Notes under the pieces: generated by a model
Databases searched by the model: none
The model's input: the letters and a program-made list of their open reading frames with translations, nothing else
What the model was told of the DNA's origin: nothing
Program-made: the position numbers and the translations under genes
Shown: positions 1 to 9,531 of the stretch, piece after piece
Layout: each line of letters opens with the position of its first letter
Numbering within the stretch: the stretch's first letter is position 1
Origin: Denitrificimonas caeni
GTDB lineage: Bacteria; Pseudomonadota; Gammaproteobacteria; Pseudomonadales; Pseudomonadaceae
NCBI RefSeq assembly: GCF_905120345.1
Contig: NZ_CAJHOA010000004.1
Coordinates: 124,001 to 188,000 of the forward strand
Direction of reading: 5' to 3'
DNA: 64,000 bases

Positions 1-308
1 TTGCGTAAAGCGGCAGCGTGTTCGCGGGCAGTCACACTGTCTTCGGTTTCGCGATACAGTAACTGCGCTTGCGGTGCGCCACGTCGGACGGCGCTGAGCT
101 GTTCAATCACGATAGTGCGCTCATCATAGCCAGCACGCAGCACCAGCTCATCGCCCACTTTCGGCTCTTTCGATGGCTTGCAGCGCTCACCACGGCAATG
201 CACCTTACCGCCTTCAATGGCTTCTTTGGCAAGCGCCCGTGTTTTATAAAAACGCGCCGCCCACAGCCACTTATCGAGACGTACTTTTTCTTGCGTTTCA
301 TTACTCAT
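1..308 (-). CDS. hslR: Heat shock protein 15, S4-domain RNA-binding protein (partial)
   Basis: The reading frame starts at ATG 306-308 on the minus strand and runs off the left edge, so only about 102 N-terminal codons are visible. The protein opens with an S4 RNA-binding domain (residues about 9-70): the segment VRLDKWLWAARFYKTR, followed by an EGGKVH stretch, is the hallmark of Hsp15. In this family the protein binds free 50S subunits carrying a stalled nascent chain and helps recycle them. The C-terminal basic tail is outside the window. In P. aeruginosa hslR is also near the envZ/ompR pair. Identification is firm from motif order. Confidence 0.9.
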   Translation of the reverse strand, partial: MSNETQEKVRLDKWLWAARFYKTRALAKEAIEGGKVHCRGERCKPSKEPKVGDELVLRAGYDERTIVIEQLSAVRRGAPQAQLLYRETEDSVTAREHAAALR

Positions 309-329
309 TACTTCGATTCACCTGTGTTC

Positions 330-1658
330 TTACTTAGCACTGCGCTGTTCTGTTAACGCTTCATGTGCAGTAATTGGCAAGCAAACGCTTGCTTCGAGTC
401 CGCCACCAGCACGATTATGCAGTTCAACACTGCCACCATGCTGTGCGGCGATACGCTTCACAATCGCCAAACCTAAGCCAGCGCCCTGTCCACCGCGTGC
501 CTGATCGCCACGAATAAACGGATTAAAGATGCGCTGTAAGTCATCAGGATCAATGCCTGCACCACGATCGAGCACACTAATAGCTACATAAGGCGCCTGT
601 TCGTCAGGCACCACTGAAGCAGCAATTTCAATACCTTTACCGCCGTAACGCAAAGCGTTCTCTAGTAAATTGACTAACATGCGCTTGATAGAAACCCGAC
701 GTAGCGGCAATAAAGGCATGGCCTCTAAACACACGCGGATGTCATGCCCTTGTTGGTTATATGGGGCAACCACCGAACTAATCAACTCATTAAGATCGCA
801 AATCTCCATGGGCTCATCGCGACCATCACGAATAAAAGCTAAGAATTGGTCTAAGATCGCATCCATATCTTCAATATCGCGAATCATATCAGCGGTTAAT
901 TCGTTGTCATGATCCAGCAATTCAAGAGACAGACGTAAACGCGTCAAGGGGGTACGCAAATCATGCGAGACACCGGCCAGCATCAATTCGCGCTCGCGCC
1001 CCGCTTGCTCAACATCATCAGTCATCTGATTAAAGGCTCGATACACTTCCGCCATTTCACTAGCAGTGTCGATATCAACGGGCAAACGCACGCGGCGCCC
1101 CTGACCAAACAGACGTGCGGCAATCACTAAGCGTTTTAACGGTGCGCTCAGTTGGCGGACAAAAATCCAGGCCGCAGCCGTGGAGAGCAGACCAATACCT
1201 AAAAACCATGCGACTAAATTCCAGACGCGCTGACCACGCAGTGGATGCGGATACAACGGCACACGAATCCAATCCGGACCTAAACTGGGCGCACTGACCC
1301 ACAACGACGGCGGCGACTGTGCGCGAATCCGTACGCGTGTATCCTCGCCCAACTCAGCACGCATTTGCTCTGTAAAGATATCGCTATACGGCCAATGCTG
1401 CTCACCTAAGGGGACTTCATATTCCTGAACCACCTGTAAGCCTGCCGCCCTGGCAATCGCGGCGCGCTCGCTGGCCGGCGACGCCCAGTAGGCACGTAAC
1501 GTTAGTGCCGCACCATGACTGTATTGGCGATCAACCAGCACATCTTCATTGAGCATCAAATAGATTAGAGTTAGCGCTTTGGAAAAAAGTACAGCAAGCA
1601 ACACCATCCATAGCGTGCGCGCAAAAAAGCTCTGCGGATAGAATAATGGCGCCTTCAT
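330..1658 (-). CDS. envZ: EnvZ/AmgS-type osmosensor histidine kinase
   Basis: Inner-membrane sensor kinase of 442 residues. It has an N-terminal membrane helix (about 14-36), a periplasmic sensor region, a second helix (about 147-168), a HAMP linker (about 168-222), the phospho-accepting H232 in SHDLRTPLTR, the N box around N330-N334, and the G boxes DRGAGID (364-370) and GAGLGLAIV (392-400). It phosphorylates the OmpR partner encoded just upstream. Its ATG overlaps the ompR stop by 4 bp, so the two are translationally coupled. In Pseudomonas the pair is called AmgSR and governs envelope stress and aminoglycoside tolerance; that role is known for the family and not visible here. Confidence 0.93.
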   Translation of the reverse strand: MKAPLFYPQSFFARTLWMVLLAVLFSKALTLIYLMLNEDVLVDRQYSHGAALTLRAYWASPASERAAIARAAGLQVVQEYEVPLGEQHWPYSDIFTEQMRAELGEDTRVRIRAQSPPSLWVSAPSLGPDWIRVPLYPHPLRGQRVWNLVAWFLGIGLLSTAAAWIFVRQLSAPLKRLVIAARLFGQGRRVRLPVDIDTASEMAEVYRAFNQMTDDVEQAGRERELMLAGVSHDLRTPLTRLRLSLELLDHDNELTADMIRDIEDMDAILDQFLAFIRDGRDEPMEICDLNELISSVVAPYNQQGHDIRVCLEAMPLLPLRRVSIKRMLVNLLENALRYGGKGIEIAASVVPDEQAPYVAISVLDRGAGIDPDDLQRIFNPFIRGDQARGGQGAGLGLAIVKRIAAQHGGSVELHNRAGGGLEASVCLPITAHEALTEQRSAK

Positions 1659-2377
1659 GCCTTACCGTCTGGCACAAACACGTAACCAACGCCCCATACG
1701 GTTTGGATATAGCGTGGTTTCGATGGATCCGGTTCAATCATGCGTCGCAGTCGCGAGACCTGCACATCAATCGAACGCTCTAACGCATCCCACTCGCGGC
1801 CACGGGCTAAATTCATCAGTTTATCGCGAGTTAACGGCTCGCGCGCATGCTCAACCAAGGCCTTTAATACGGCAAACTCACCGGTGGTCAGCATATGCAC
1901 TTGATCACCTTTACTCAGCTCACGAGTGGCCAAAGACAAGGTGTAATCACCAAAGGTGACGCTCGCATCTTCACTACCGGGCGCACCCGGTACGCTAGTG
2001 GCTTGGCGACGCAGCACGGCTTTGATACGCGCCAATAACTCACGCGGATTAAAAGGCTTGGCTAAATAGTCATCGGCACCCAACTCGAGACCATGAATAC
2101 GACTGGCCTCATCACCCTTAGCGGTGAGCATTATAATCGGCACTTGATTATTACTTTCACGTAGTCTGCGGCAAACAGATAAGCCATCTTCACCGGGCAT
2201 CATTAAATCGAGCACCACCAAGTTAAATAGCTCGCGCGCTAGGACACGGTCCATTTGCTCAGCATTTTCAACGCCACGCACCCGAAAGCCTTGCTCCGTC
2301 AAAAAGCGCTCAAGTAAGCGGCGTAAGCGTTCATCGTCATCGACAATAAGGATCTTTTCACCTTCAGGTACGCTCAT
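1655..2377 (-). CDS. ompR: OmpR/AmgR response regulator
   Basis: A 240-residue OmpR/PhoB-type regulator. The receiver domain (about 7-120) has the acidic cluster DDD near residue 13-15, the phosphorylation site D57 in VVLDLMMPG, T85 and K107. A winged helix-turn-helix DNA-binding domain (about 145-235) ends with the usual VWGVGYVF strand-loop. It is first in the minus-strand operon and overlaps envZ by 4 bp. Its promoter should lie in the 2378-2500 gap shared with tex, which is transcribed divergently. Confidence 0.95.
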   Translation of the reverse strand: MSVPEGEKILIVDDDERLRRLLERFLTEQGFRVRGVENAEQMDRVLARELFNLVVLDLMMPGEDGLSVCRRLRESNNQVPIIMLTAKGDEASRIHGLELGADDYLAKPFNPRELLARIKAVLRRQATSVPGAPGSEDASVTFGDYTLSLATRELSKGDQVHMLTTGEFAVLKALVEHAREPLTRDKLMNLARGREWDALERSIDVQVSRLRRMIEPDPSKPRYIQTVWGVGYVFVPDGKA

Positions 2378-2506
2378 GCTTTATCTACCTATTTAATTAA
2401 TATTTATAGTGGCTAGTATGCCGTAATCATAGCCTGCATGTGTGCCGAGCATTGTTAGCAAATCTTACTTAACGGATGCGGTACTGGTTTGCTGAGTGAT
2501 TTCGCC

Positions 2507-2512
2507 TATAAT
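2507..2512 (+). promoter_or_regulatory. Probable -10 element of the tex promoter
   Basis: A perfect TATAAT hexamer lies 51 bp upstream of the tex ATG. No good -35 hexamer stands at the expected distance (CTGGTT at 2484-2489 is the best candidate). The start of transcription would fall at about 2519, so the message would begin with the hairpin at 2522-2542. Confidence 0.4.
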
Positions 2513-2521
2513 TAGCCTTTT

Positions 2522-2542
2522 AAAGCAGGCTTGTCCTGCTTT
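2522..2542 (+). other. Hairpin in the tex 5' leader
   Basis: AAAGCAGG (2522-2529) and CCTGCTTT (2535-2542) form a perfect 8-bp stem with a 5-nt loop, followed by one further T. It lies between the TATAAT box and the tex start. It resembles a small attenuator or a 5'-protecting stem; function is inferred only from position. Confidence 0.4.
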
Positions 2543-2563
2543 TGTACTGATGTAGGTAGCCTG

Positions 2564-4879
2564 ATGGATAGCATAAGTTCTCGTATCGCCACAGAATTGG
2601 GCGTTCGCCCACAACAAGTGACCGCCACTATTGCCTTGCTCGATGAGGGTGCAACTGTGCCTTTTATCGCACGCTATCGTAAAGAAATCACCGGCAGTTT
2701 AGACGATACGCAGTTGCGTAATCTAGAAGAGCGCTTACGTTATCTGCGCGAACTGGATGAGCGTCGCACGTCGATCCTCGCATCGATTGACGAACAAGGT
2801 AAATTAACGCCAGAGCTGCACCAGGCCATTCAACTGGCGGATACCAAAACCCGTTTAGAAGATCTGTACCTACCCTACAAAAAGAAGCGCCGCACCAAAG
2901 GGCAAATTGCTTTGGAAGCCGGTTTAGGCGAATTGGCCGATGTATTATTTAACCATCCCAGCCATGATCCACAGATCGAAGCGGCACGCTTTATTAATCC
3001 GGAGCAGGGCTTCGCTGATGAAAAAGCGGTCTTGGAAGGCGCTAAATATGTTCTGATGGAGCGCTTTGCTGAAGATGCGACTTTATTAGATCGCTTGCGC
3101 CGTGTGCTGCAACAAGACGCCCTGTTACGCGCTCGAGTGATCGTCGGTAAAGAACACGACGGCGCTAAATTCAGTGACTACTTTGAGCATGACGAACTGT
3201 TTAAACGCGTGCCCTCACACCGCGCTCTGGCTATTTTCCGTGGCCGCAATGAAGGCTTTTTAACCGCTAGTTTAAGCCTCGGTGATGAAACACCCGGCAG
3301 TATGCACCCCTGCGAAATCATCATCGCTGAACACTTTGCGATTAAAAATCAACAGCGTCCTGCAGATAAGTGGCTGGCTGAAGTGGTGCGCTGGACGTGG
3401 CGCGTGAAACTCTCCAGCCACTTAGAGACCGATCTGTTTGGACAGTTGCGCGAGCAGGCAGAAACCGAAGCAATCAATGTTTTCGCGCGCAATCTCCATG
3501 ATTTATTATTGGCCGCTCCGGCGGGACCACGTTGTACTCTTGGTCTCGATCCAGGTTTACGTACCGGCAGCAAAATTGCCGTAGTGGATGCCACCGGTAA
3601 AGTGCTTGAGACCACCACTGTTTACCCACATGTGCCGCATAATAAGTGGGATGAAACCATCGCTATTTTGACTAAGCTGTGCAAAAAACATCAGGTGCAA
3701 TTAATTGCCATCGGTAATGGTACCGGTAGCCGTGAGTCGGATCGTTTAGCCATTGAGTTAGTAAAACTGTTACCTGAGCTGCGCATGAGCAAGGTGATGG
3801 TCAGTGAAGCTGGCGCCTCAGTGTATTCAGCCTCAGAACTGGCCGCGCAAGAATTTCCAGATCTTGATGTGTCACTGCGCGGCGCCGTTTCCATTGCGCG
3901 ACGCTTACAAGACCCACTGGCCGAGTTGGTAAAAATCGACCCGAAAGCCATTGGTGTCGGTCAATACCAACACGATGTTTCGCAATCTCAACTGGCGCGC
4001 TCGCTGGATGCAGTGGTAGAAGATTGTGTGAACGCCGTCGGGGTTGATGTGAATACGGCGTCCTATGCACTGCTCGCACGTGTGTCTGGCTTAAATGCCA
4101 CTTTAGCAAAAAACATTGTCACTTTTCGCGATGAGCATGGTGCTTTTATCAGCCGTTCAGCACTGAAAAAAGTGCCGCGTTTAGGTGATAAAACCTTTGA
4201 ACTGGCCGCGGGCTTCTTACGCGTGATGAACGGCAAAAACCCATTAGATGCGTCTGCTGTACACCCAGAAACCTATCCTTTGGTCACCCGTATTGCCCAA
4301 GATACCAATCGTGATATTCGTTCACTGATCGGTGATTCAGCGTTTCTGAAACAACTGGATCCAAAGCGCTTTACTGATGAAACCTATGGTTTACCGACCG
4401 TCACCGATATTTTGCAAGAGCTGGATAAACCTGCGCGCGACCCACGCCCTGAGTTTAAAACGGCTGAGTTCCAAGACGGTGTTGAAAGCTTAAAAGACTT
4501 AACCCTAGGAATGGTTTTGGAAGGCGTCATCACCAACGTGACTAACTTCGGTGCTTTTGTGGATATTGGCGTTCATCAAGATGGTTTAGTCCATATCTCG
4601 GCACTCTCGGAAAACTTTGTCAAAGACCCCTATCAAGTGGTTAAAGCGGGTGACATTGTAAAAGTAAAGGTCATGGACGTGGATATCCCTCGTGCGCGTA
4701 TTGCCTTATCCATGCGGATGAGTGATATCCCGGGTGAAAAGCCAGCCTCTCCGGCACGCGCGCAACAAGCTCGTAATGCTCCACGTAGCGAACGTCATGC
4801 TCAGCAAGATAAGCCGGCGCCGACTAACACAGCGATGGCGGCATTATTTGCCAAGGCAAGTCAAATTAAGAAAAAGTAA
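2564..4879 (+). CDS. tex: Tex RNA-binding transcription accessory protein
   Basis: A cytoplasmic nucleic-acid-binding protein of 771 residues. The order is the Tex one: a helical N-terminal region, a YqgF/RNase H-like fold around [10 protein letters not shown] (about 325-450), helix-hairpin-helix segments (about 490-560), and an S1 domain (about 645-715, [17 protein letters not shown]). A basic, Ala/Pro/Gln-rich tail follows. I chose ATG 2564 because the protein from there starts like Pseudomonas Tex; an in-frame TTG at 2531 lies inside the leader hairpin. Tex influences transcription and RNA turnover and is required for toxin expression in Bordetella; its exact activity is still debated. Confidence 0.95.
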   Translation: MDSISSRIATELGVRPQQVTATIALLDEGATVPFIARYRKEITGSLDDTQLRNLEERLRYLRELDERRTSILASIDEQGKLTPELHQAIQLADTKTRLEDLYLPYKKKRRTKGQIALEAGLGELADVLFNHPSHDPQIEAARFINPEQGFADEKAVLEGAKYVLMERFAEDATLLDRLRRVLQQDALLRARVIVGKEHDGAKFSDYFEHDELFKRVPSHRALAIFRGRNEGFLTASLSLGDETPGSMHPCEIIIAEHFAIKNQQRPADKWLAEVVRWTWRVKLSSHLETDLFGQLREQAETEAINVFARNLHDLLLAAPAGPRCTLGLDPGLRTGSKIAVVDATGKVLETTTVYPHVPHNKWDETIAILTKLCKKHQVQLIAIGNGTGSRESDRLAIELVKLLPELRMSKVMVSEAGASVYSASELAAQEFPDLDVSLRGAVSIARRLQDPLAELVKIDPKAIGVGQYQHDVSQSQLARSLDAVVEDCVNAVGVDVNTASYALLARVSGLNATLAKNIVTFRDEHGAFISRSALKKVPRLGDKTFELAAGFLRVMNGKNPLDASAVHPETYPLVTRIAQDTNRDIRSLIGDSAFLKQLDPKRFTDETYGLPTVTDILQELDKPARDPRPEFKTAEFQDGVESLKDLTLGMVLEGVITNVTNFGAFVDIGVHQDGLVHISALSENFVKDPYQVVKAGDIVKVKVMDVDIPRARIALSMRMSDIPGEKPASPARAQQARNAPRSERHAQQDKPAPTNTAMAALFAKASQIKKK

Positions 4880-4882
4880 TCG

Positions 4883-4900
4883 ATGACTACCGTCATTTTT
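4883..4900 (+). terminator. Weak terminator-like hairpin after tex
   Basis: ATGAC (4883-4887), a 4-nt loop and GTCAT (4892-4896), followed by four T residues. The stem is only 5 bp, so termination may be partial. It lies 3 bp after the tex stop codon. Confidence 0.35.
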
Positions 4901-5000
4901 ATACGTACAGGGTGTATAACCTACTAAAAGTAGATCAGCACCCTTGCACTCGGCAATCACCAACCCCATATTGCCACGATGCCCTATTGAGGAATTACCC

Positions 5001-6572
5001 TTGAGCGATACATATTCTCGTCGTCTGGCGCTGCTTAGCCAGCCCGAAGCTTTAGCACAGCTCAAGCACTGTCTGCATGGTATTGAGCGCGAAAGTTTAC
5101 GCGTGGAGCGCAATGGCCGCTTGGCAATGACTGCGCACCCTAAAGTGCTTGGTTCTGCTCTAACTCACAGCAGTATCACCACTGATTACTCAGAGGCCTT
5201 ATTAGAGTTTATTACTGAGGCGCACCCTGACTCAGCACAAACCTTAGCTGAACTGGAAGACATTCACCGCTTTACCGCCACCAATTTGGCCCAAGAAGTA
5301 CTGTGGAGTCCATCCATGCCCGGACATCTGCCTAAAGAAGAGCAGATCCCGATTGCTGAATACGGCAACTCTAATATCGGTAAATTAAAATACGTTTACC
5401 GTAAAGGTTTAGCAGTGCGCTACGGCAAAACCATGCAATGTATTGCCGGTATTCACTATAATTTTTCTTTGCCTGAGTCGGTGTGGACGCTACTACATGA
5501 TGCAGAAAAAGACACACGCTCAGCCGTTGATTATCAATCAGCACGTTATATTGGTTTGATCCGTAATTTTCGTCGCTACAGCTGGTTATTGATGTATTTA
5601 TTCGGTGCCTCACCGGCATTGGATATCAGCTTTTTACGGGGCCGTGAGCATCAGCTGGATAGCTTTGATGAAGACACCTTATATTTACCATACGCCACCA
5701 GCTTACGGATGAGTGACCTAGGTTATCAAAGCAATGCTCAAGCGGGCTTAACGCCTTGTTATAACGAGCTGAGCAGCTACACCGATAGTTTATTGCGTGC
5801 CGTTAGCACACCTTACCCTGACTATCAAAAAATCGGCACCAAGCAAGGCGATGAATGGCTGCAACTCAACACCAATATTTTGCAAATCGAAAATGAATAC
5901 TATTCAAATATGCGCCCCAAGCGCATCACCCAAGAGGGTGAGCGGCCAGTCGAAGCGCTGATTGCTCGCGGCGTGCAGTATGTTGAAGCACGCTGTATTG
6001 ATATTAATCCGTTCTTACCTCTGGGTATCGATTTACCGCAAGCACGCTTCTTAGACACCTTCTTATTGTTCTGCGCGCTAAAAGACAGTCCTCTGCTCAG
6101 CGATATTGAATGCCCTGCTGCCACTGAGAACTTCTTGGCCGTGGTCAAACAAGGTCGCAAACCTAAGCTACAGCTCAATCGCTGCGGTGAGTCGCTGCCA
6201 ATGCTGGACTGGGGCCTGGAACTGCTTGAGCAAATGCAGGACTGTGCGCAGTTACTGGACAACAGTTACGGTATCACTGAGCACAGCGAAGCCTTAGCTA
6301 AACAAGTCGAAAAACTGCACAACCCTGATTTGACGCCATCAGCACAAGTCTTGGCGAGCATGCGCGAGCAACAATGCAGTTTCAGTCAGTTCGCCTTGAA
6401 GCTCAGCTTGCAGCACGCGCAAACCTTAAGCACACCTGCTCTTGAGTCAAATAAAACGGCTCATTATCAACAACTCGCCGAACAATCACTGCAAGCCCAG
6501 CAAACCATTGAACAGCAGGATCAGAGTAGTTTTGATGACTATGTCGCCGAGTTCTTAGCTAGCGTTGAGTAA
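5001..6572 (+). CDS. gshA: Glutamate-cysteine ligase
   Basis: Catalyses ATP-dependent joining of L-glutamate and L-cysteine, the first step of glutathione synthesis. From TTG 5001 the protein has 523 residues, close to E. coli GshA (518), and starts [11 protein letters not shown] like Pseudomonas GshA. The start is supported by GAGG at 4989-4992 eight bases upstream; an upstream ATG at 4944 would add 19 residues foreign to the family. The nucleotide/glutamate site motif GIERESLRV lies at 27-35. It follows tex as in P. aeruginosa, without the thioesterase gene that I recall lying between them there. Confidence 0.95.
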   Translation: MSDTYSRRLALLSQPEALAQLKHCLHGIERESLRVERNGRLAMTAHPKVLGSALTHSSITTDYSEALLEFITEAHPDSAQTLAELEDIHRFTATNLAQEVLWSPSMPGHLPKEEQIPIAEYGNSNIGKLKYVYRKGLAVRYGKTMQCIAGIHYNFSLPESVWTLLHDAEKDTRSAVDYQSARYIGLIRNFRRYSWLLMYLFGASPALDISFLRGREHQLDSFDEDTLYLPYATSLRMSDLGYQSNAQAGLTPCYNELSSYTDSLLRAVSTPYPDYQKIGTKQGDEWLQLNTNILQIENEYYSNMRPKRITQEGERPVEALIARGVQYVEARCIDINPFLPLGIDLPQARFLDTFLLFCALKDSPLLSDIECPAATENFLAVVKQGRKPKLQLNRCGESLPMLDWGLELLEQMQDCAQLLDNSYGITEHSEALAKQVEKLHNPDLTPSAQVLASMREQQCSFSQFALKLSLQHAQTLSTPALESNKTAHYQQLAEQSLQAQQTIEQQDQSSFDDYVAEFLASVE

Positions 6573-6581
6573 CAGCAGCAT

Positions 6582-6613
6582 CCTCAGTGCTGCGTACCAT
6601 CGCAGTGCTGAGG
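6582..6613. terminator. Hairpin between convergent gshA and exonuclease genes
   Basis: Two 13-nt arms (6582-6594 and 6601-6613) around a 6-nt loop pair throughout if two central G-U pairs are allowed. The octamer CAGTGCTG occurs in both arms. There is no T tract on either side, so intrinsic termination is uncertain. A second, bulged CCCGAGT/ACTCCGGG hairpin lies at 6643-6658. Confidence 0.4.
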
Positions 6614-6666
6614 TAAGCCACCTACCCGTCTCAGCTCTACACCCCGAGTCACTCCGGGTACTGTGG

Positions 6667-7365
6667 CTATAAGGTATTCTGCTGACGGCGTCGCCAATTC
6701 TGTAAGCTCACATCCAAATCTTCTAAGGTTTTAAGACCTTGGCGCTCAGCACGTTTAAGCAAAATCAGCATTAACTCAGCAGTCACCATGGCATCGGCAC
6801 TGGCATTGTGGCGCTGCAACACCTGCAAGCCAAAGAAGCTGACCCAATCATCTAAGCCGGGATTGCGCATATTGTGCTCGGGGTAGAGCAGTTGCACGAT
6901 CTCAGCCACATCATAAAAGGGATGGCGCAAGTGATAAGCAAAGGCATCATTCATTTCACGCACCAGCATGCGTTGATCAAAACTCGCATGATAGGCTAAC
7001 AGTGGACTGCCCCCCACATACTCCATAAAGCTCAGCAACGCCTTTTCGGGACGCATCCCAGCAGCCACTTCACTGGGTGGTATTTGGTGAATCAAAACAC
7101 TTTCACTCACCGCATGATTGGCGCGCCGCAACGTACAGCTAAACTGCTGACCTAAAGCAATGGCTGAGTTTTCAATGGTGACCGCACCAATCGATAAAAT
7201 CTTATCTTTAAGGGTATTGAGACCACTGGTTTCTAAATCAACCACGACAAAACGTTGTTGAGCCAGTGGTTGCTGAGCGGGTATCGGCGCGGCTAATGCC
7301 GCTAAGCGCAGAGCGTCAGACTCACGCAGCTCGGGGCTTTTACGAAACCAATTAAGAATTTTCAC
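6667..7365 (-). CDS. DnaQ-like DEDDh 3'-5' exonuclease
   Basis: A 232-residue exonuclease of the DnaQ/PolC epsilon fold. The metal-binding set can be read in order: D43 and E45 in VVDLETSG, D130 in HASFDQRM, and H186 with D191 in RHNASADAMVTAEL. This makes it a DEDDh-type enzyme. Its start overlaps the stop of the cNMP/CBS/DUF294 gene by 4 bp, so the two are co-translated; the same pairing is widespread in Pseudomonas. It is shorter than true DnaQ and carries no clear polymerase-binding tail, so a role in RNA or nucleotide processing is as likely as proofreading. Confidence 0.85.
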   Translation of the reverse strand: MKILNWFRKSPELRESDALRLAALAAPIPAQQPLAQQRFVVVDLETSGLNTLKDKILSIGAVTIENSAIALGQQFSCTLRRANHAVSESVLIHQIPPSEVAAGMRPEKALLSFMEYVGGSPLLAYHASFDQRMLVREMNDAFAYHLRHPFYDVAEIVQLLYPEHNMRNPGLDDWVSFFGLQVLQRHNASADAMVTAELMLILLKRAERQGLKTLEDLDVSLQNWRRRQQNTL

Positions 7366-9299
7366 AGCTGATACCGAAAGGTCAAGCTGGTTTGTAGACG
7401 CTGCGCTTGCCTAAAGGACTCACGCAAAATACGACGGTCTAAATGATTCAGTTCATCCGGATACATACGATTACTATAGGCCAACTCATTACGTGCTTGC
7501 TGTTGATGCTGTTGCATACGTATCTGCTGAATAAAATGATAGGCCTCAACATAAGCATCGCCATCCAGACGCTCAATCACGCCTTTACTGACCAACTGGC
7601 GAATACGCTCTGACGTGTTGCTACTTTCCACGCCATGACTCAAGGCCAACACGCGTACACCATCAACAAAGGGCGCTAAGCCTTTAATCTTTAGATCCAG
7701 AGTGTCTTTTTCGACGCCTTTTTTATCCAGCGAAAAGTTGCGGAATAATCCACCCAGCGGCGGCCTATTCTGTATGGCACTTTGCGCCATCATACGCTGG
7801 AACATATCGTTGCCGCGGATCATCGAGAGCAACTCACGACGCAAGGCTTGGCAACCGTCCACCGGCCCCCAAATAGCACGCAGATCAAAGAAAATAGTGG
7901 AATACAACAAGTTCTCTGGGCTTGCTTCTCGAACAATTTTACTGAAGCGGCGCGACCATTCTTGGCGTGATAAGCACAGCTCTGCATTACCTGCCATGAT
8001 GTTGCCTTTGCATAACATAAAGCCGCAGTCATCCAACGCTAGGTTGATTTCTCGCGCAAGAGGCAATAGCTTTTGCCGCATCGCATTGGCTTCTTCTTGG
8101 CTGCTGGCTTCAAATAAAATCCCGTTATCTTGGTCAGTATAGAGGGTTTGCTCTTTGCGTCCCTCACTGCCAAACACCAGCCAGGTGAAGGGCACACCAG
8201 GGTCACCATGCTCCTCAATACACAGCTCGATAACCCGCGAAACGGTATGATCATTGAGCAAGGTAATTAAACGAGTGACCTGTTCAGAACTGGCGCCGTG
8301 GGCAATCATGCGGTCGACTAATGAGCGGATTTCCTCACGCAACTGCACCAGTTTCTCCACTGATCCTGCATGGCGTACGGCGCGAGCAAGATGGACTAAA
8401 TCAACACGTTGCAATGAGAATAAATCACGCTCAGAAATCACTCCGACCAAACGCCCATCTTGCACTAGGCACACATGGGCAATATGCCGCTCGGTCATCG
8501 CCAAAGCCGCATCAAAAGCTGACGCGTGCGGTGGTAAATGGAAGGGATTAAGCGTCATCAACTCACTGATTGGCTGGCGTAAATCAGCATTAGCATCGGC
8601 GATCACTCGACGTAAATCACGCAAGGTGAAAATCCCCTGCGGGCGCTGCATTTCATCAGTAATCACCAAGCTTCCCACTTGCTGCTCATGCATCAACTGC
8701 ACGGCTTTATGCAACGGAAAATGCCCTTCACAGGTGATAGGCTGGCGCATTGACAGCACCGATAAGCTGGTTTCCATTGAGTACTGGGAACCCAAAGTTT
8801 CTGCTGCACGGGTCTGTATTTGCTGATTAGATTGATCCAGCAAACTACTAATACCGCGTACCGAGAAATCACGGAACGCATTGCACTGAGAAAAGAGCTT
8901 AATAAAGGACGCTTTATCCAGCAGCAAGCAAAAAGTATCTTCTGCGGCAATATGCGAAGTACGTGTGGCTCGTTCGCCTAATAACGCGGCAATCGGAAAA
9001 CATTCACCCGTGGTAATTTCAAAAGTGGTTTCCTGATTGCTATCTTGACCTTGGCGTCGCTCACCATAAATACGACCCTGCTTAACAATGTAAAAAAACT
9101 CCACCGGCCCGTCTTCTGGGATGATGATGTTTTCACCTTCAGGATAAAAACGCAATTGACAGTTTTCGACTAAAAAACCAAGATGGGTAAGATCCATCTG
9201 GTTAAAAGGTGGGTATTTTTGCAGAAACTCCAGCGTGCCTTGGATATTTTGTTGCACAGCTGTACGCCCTGTTTTTGCAAAGGCTTCACTTCTGCTCAT
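7362..9299 (-). CDS. cNMP-binding/CBS/DUF294 nucleotidyltransferase-like signalling protein
   Basis: A 645-residue cytoplasmic multidomain protein. A cyclic-nucleotide-binding fold (about 25-145) is followed by two CBS motifs (about 180-235 and 245-298), then a DUF294 GlnD-type nucleotidyltransferase with GSEGRKEQ (377-384) and D389-x-D391, and finally a helical substrate-binding domain (about 510-640). The motif GSxGRxE...DxD is intact, so transfer of a nucleotidyl group to a protein or small molecule is plausible, gated by adenine-nucleotide ligands. No substrate is known to me. It is first in a two-gene unit with the DEDDh exonuclease. Confidence 0.85.
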   Translation of the reverse strand: MSRSEAFAKTGRTAVQQNIQGTLEFLQKYPPFNQMDLTHLGFLVENCQLRFYPEGENIIIPEDGPVEFFYIVKQGRIYGERRQGQDSNQETTFEITTGECFPIAALLGERATRTSHIAAEDTFCLLLDKASFIKLFSQCNAFRDFSVRGISSLLDQSNQQIQTRAAETLGSQYSMETSLSVLSMRQPITCEGHFPLHKAVQLMHEQQVGSLVITDEMQRPQGIFTLRDLRRVIADANADLRQPISELMTLNPFHLPPHASAFDAALAMTERHIAHVCLVQDGRLVGVISERDLFSLQRVDLVHLARAVRHAGSVEKLVQLREEIRSLVDRMIAHGASSEQVTRLITLLNDHTVSRVIELCIEEHGDPGVPFTWLVFGSEGRKEQTLYTDQDNGILFEASSQEEANAMRQKLLPLAREINLALDDCGFMLCKGNIMAGNAELCLSRQEWSRRFSKIVREASPENLLYSTIFFDLRAIWGPVDGCQALRRELLSMIRGNDMFQRMMAQSAIQNRPPLGGLFRNFSLDKKGVEKDTLDLKIKGLAPFVDGVRVLALSHGVESSNTSERIRQLVSKGVIERLDGDAYVEAYHFIQQIRMQQHQQQARNELAYSNRMYPDELNHLDRRILRESFRQAQRLQTSLTFRYQL

Positions 9300-9481
9300 G
9301 AAACACTCTCCTACTCTGTTAAGCCATCCTAAAGTTTTTGTCTAACAGCTCCTATTGGACGTAAGTGTCAAACAATTAGTGCTGTCAATTAAAACTTGGT
9401 GGCATGTTATTTTTATTGAACGGCGGCTATTTTTACAGGCTTGACTGCAATTGAACAGCACTTATACAAATCATAGTCAAT

Positions 9482-9507
9482 AAAAAACCGCCCTAAGGCG
9501 GTTTTTT
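9482..9507 (-). terminator. Rho-independent terminator of glcB
   Basis: CCGCC (9488-9492) and GGCGG (9497-9501) enclose CTAA and are flanked by six A and six T residues, so it would work on both strands. On the minus strand it lies 25 bp after the glcB stop codon. The remaining gap up to 9299 shows no gene and should hold the promoter of the cNMP/CBS gene. Confidence 0.85.
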
Positions 9508-9531
9508 ATCAACACTGTACATCTTTACAAA

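Noticed and set aside
8254-8826. 190-codon plus-strand ORF
   Set aside because: It is a shadow of the cNMP/CBS/DUF294 gene, with Ser/Arg/Cys-rich composition and no family features.
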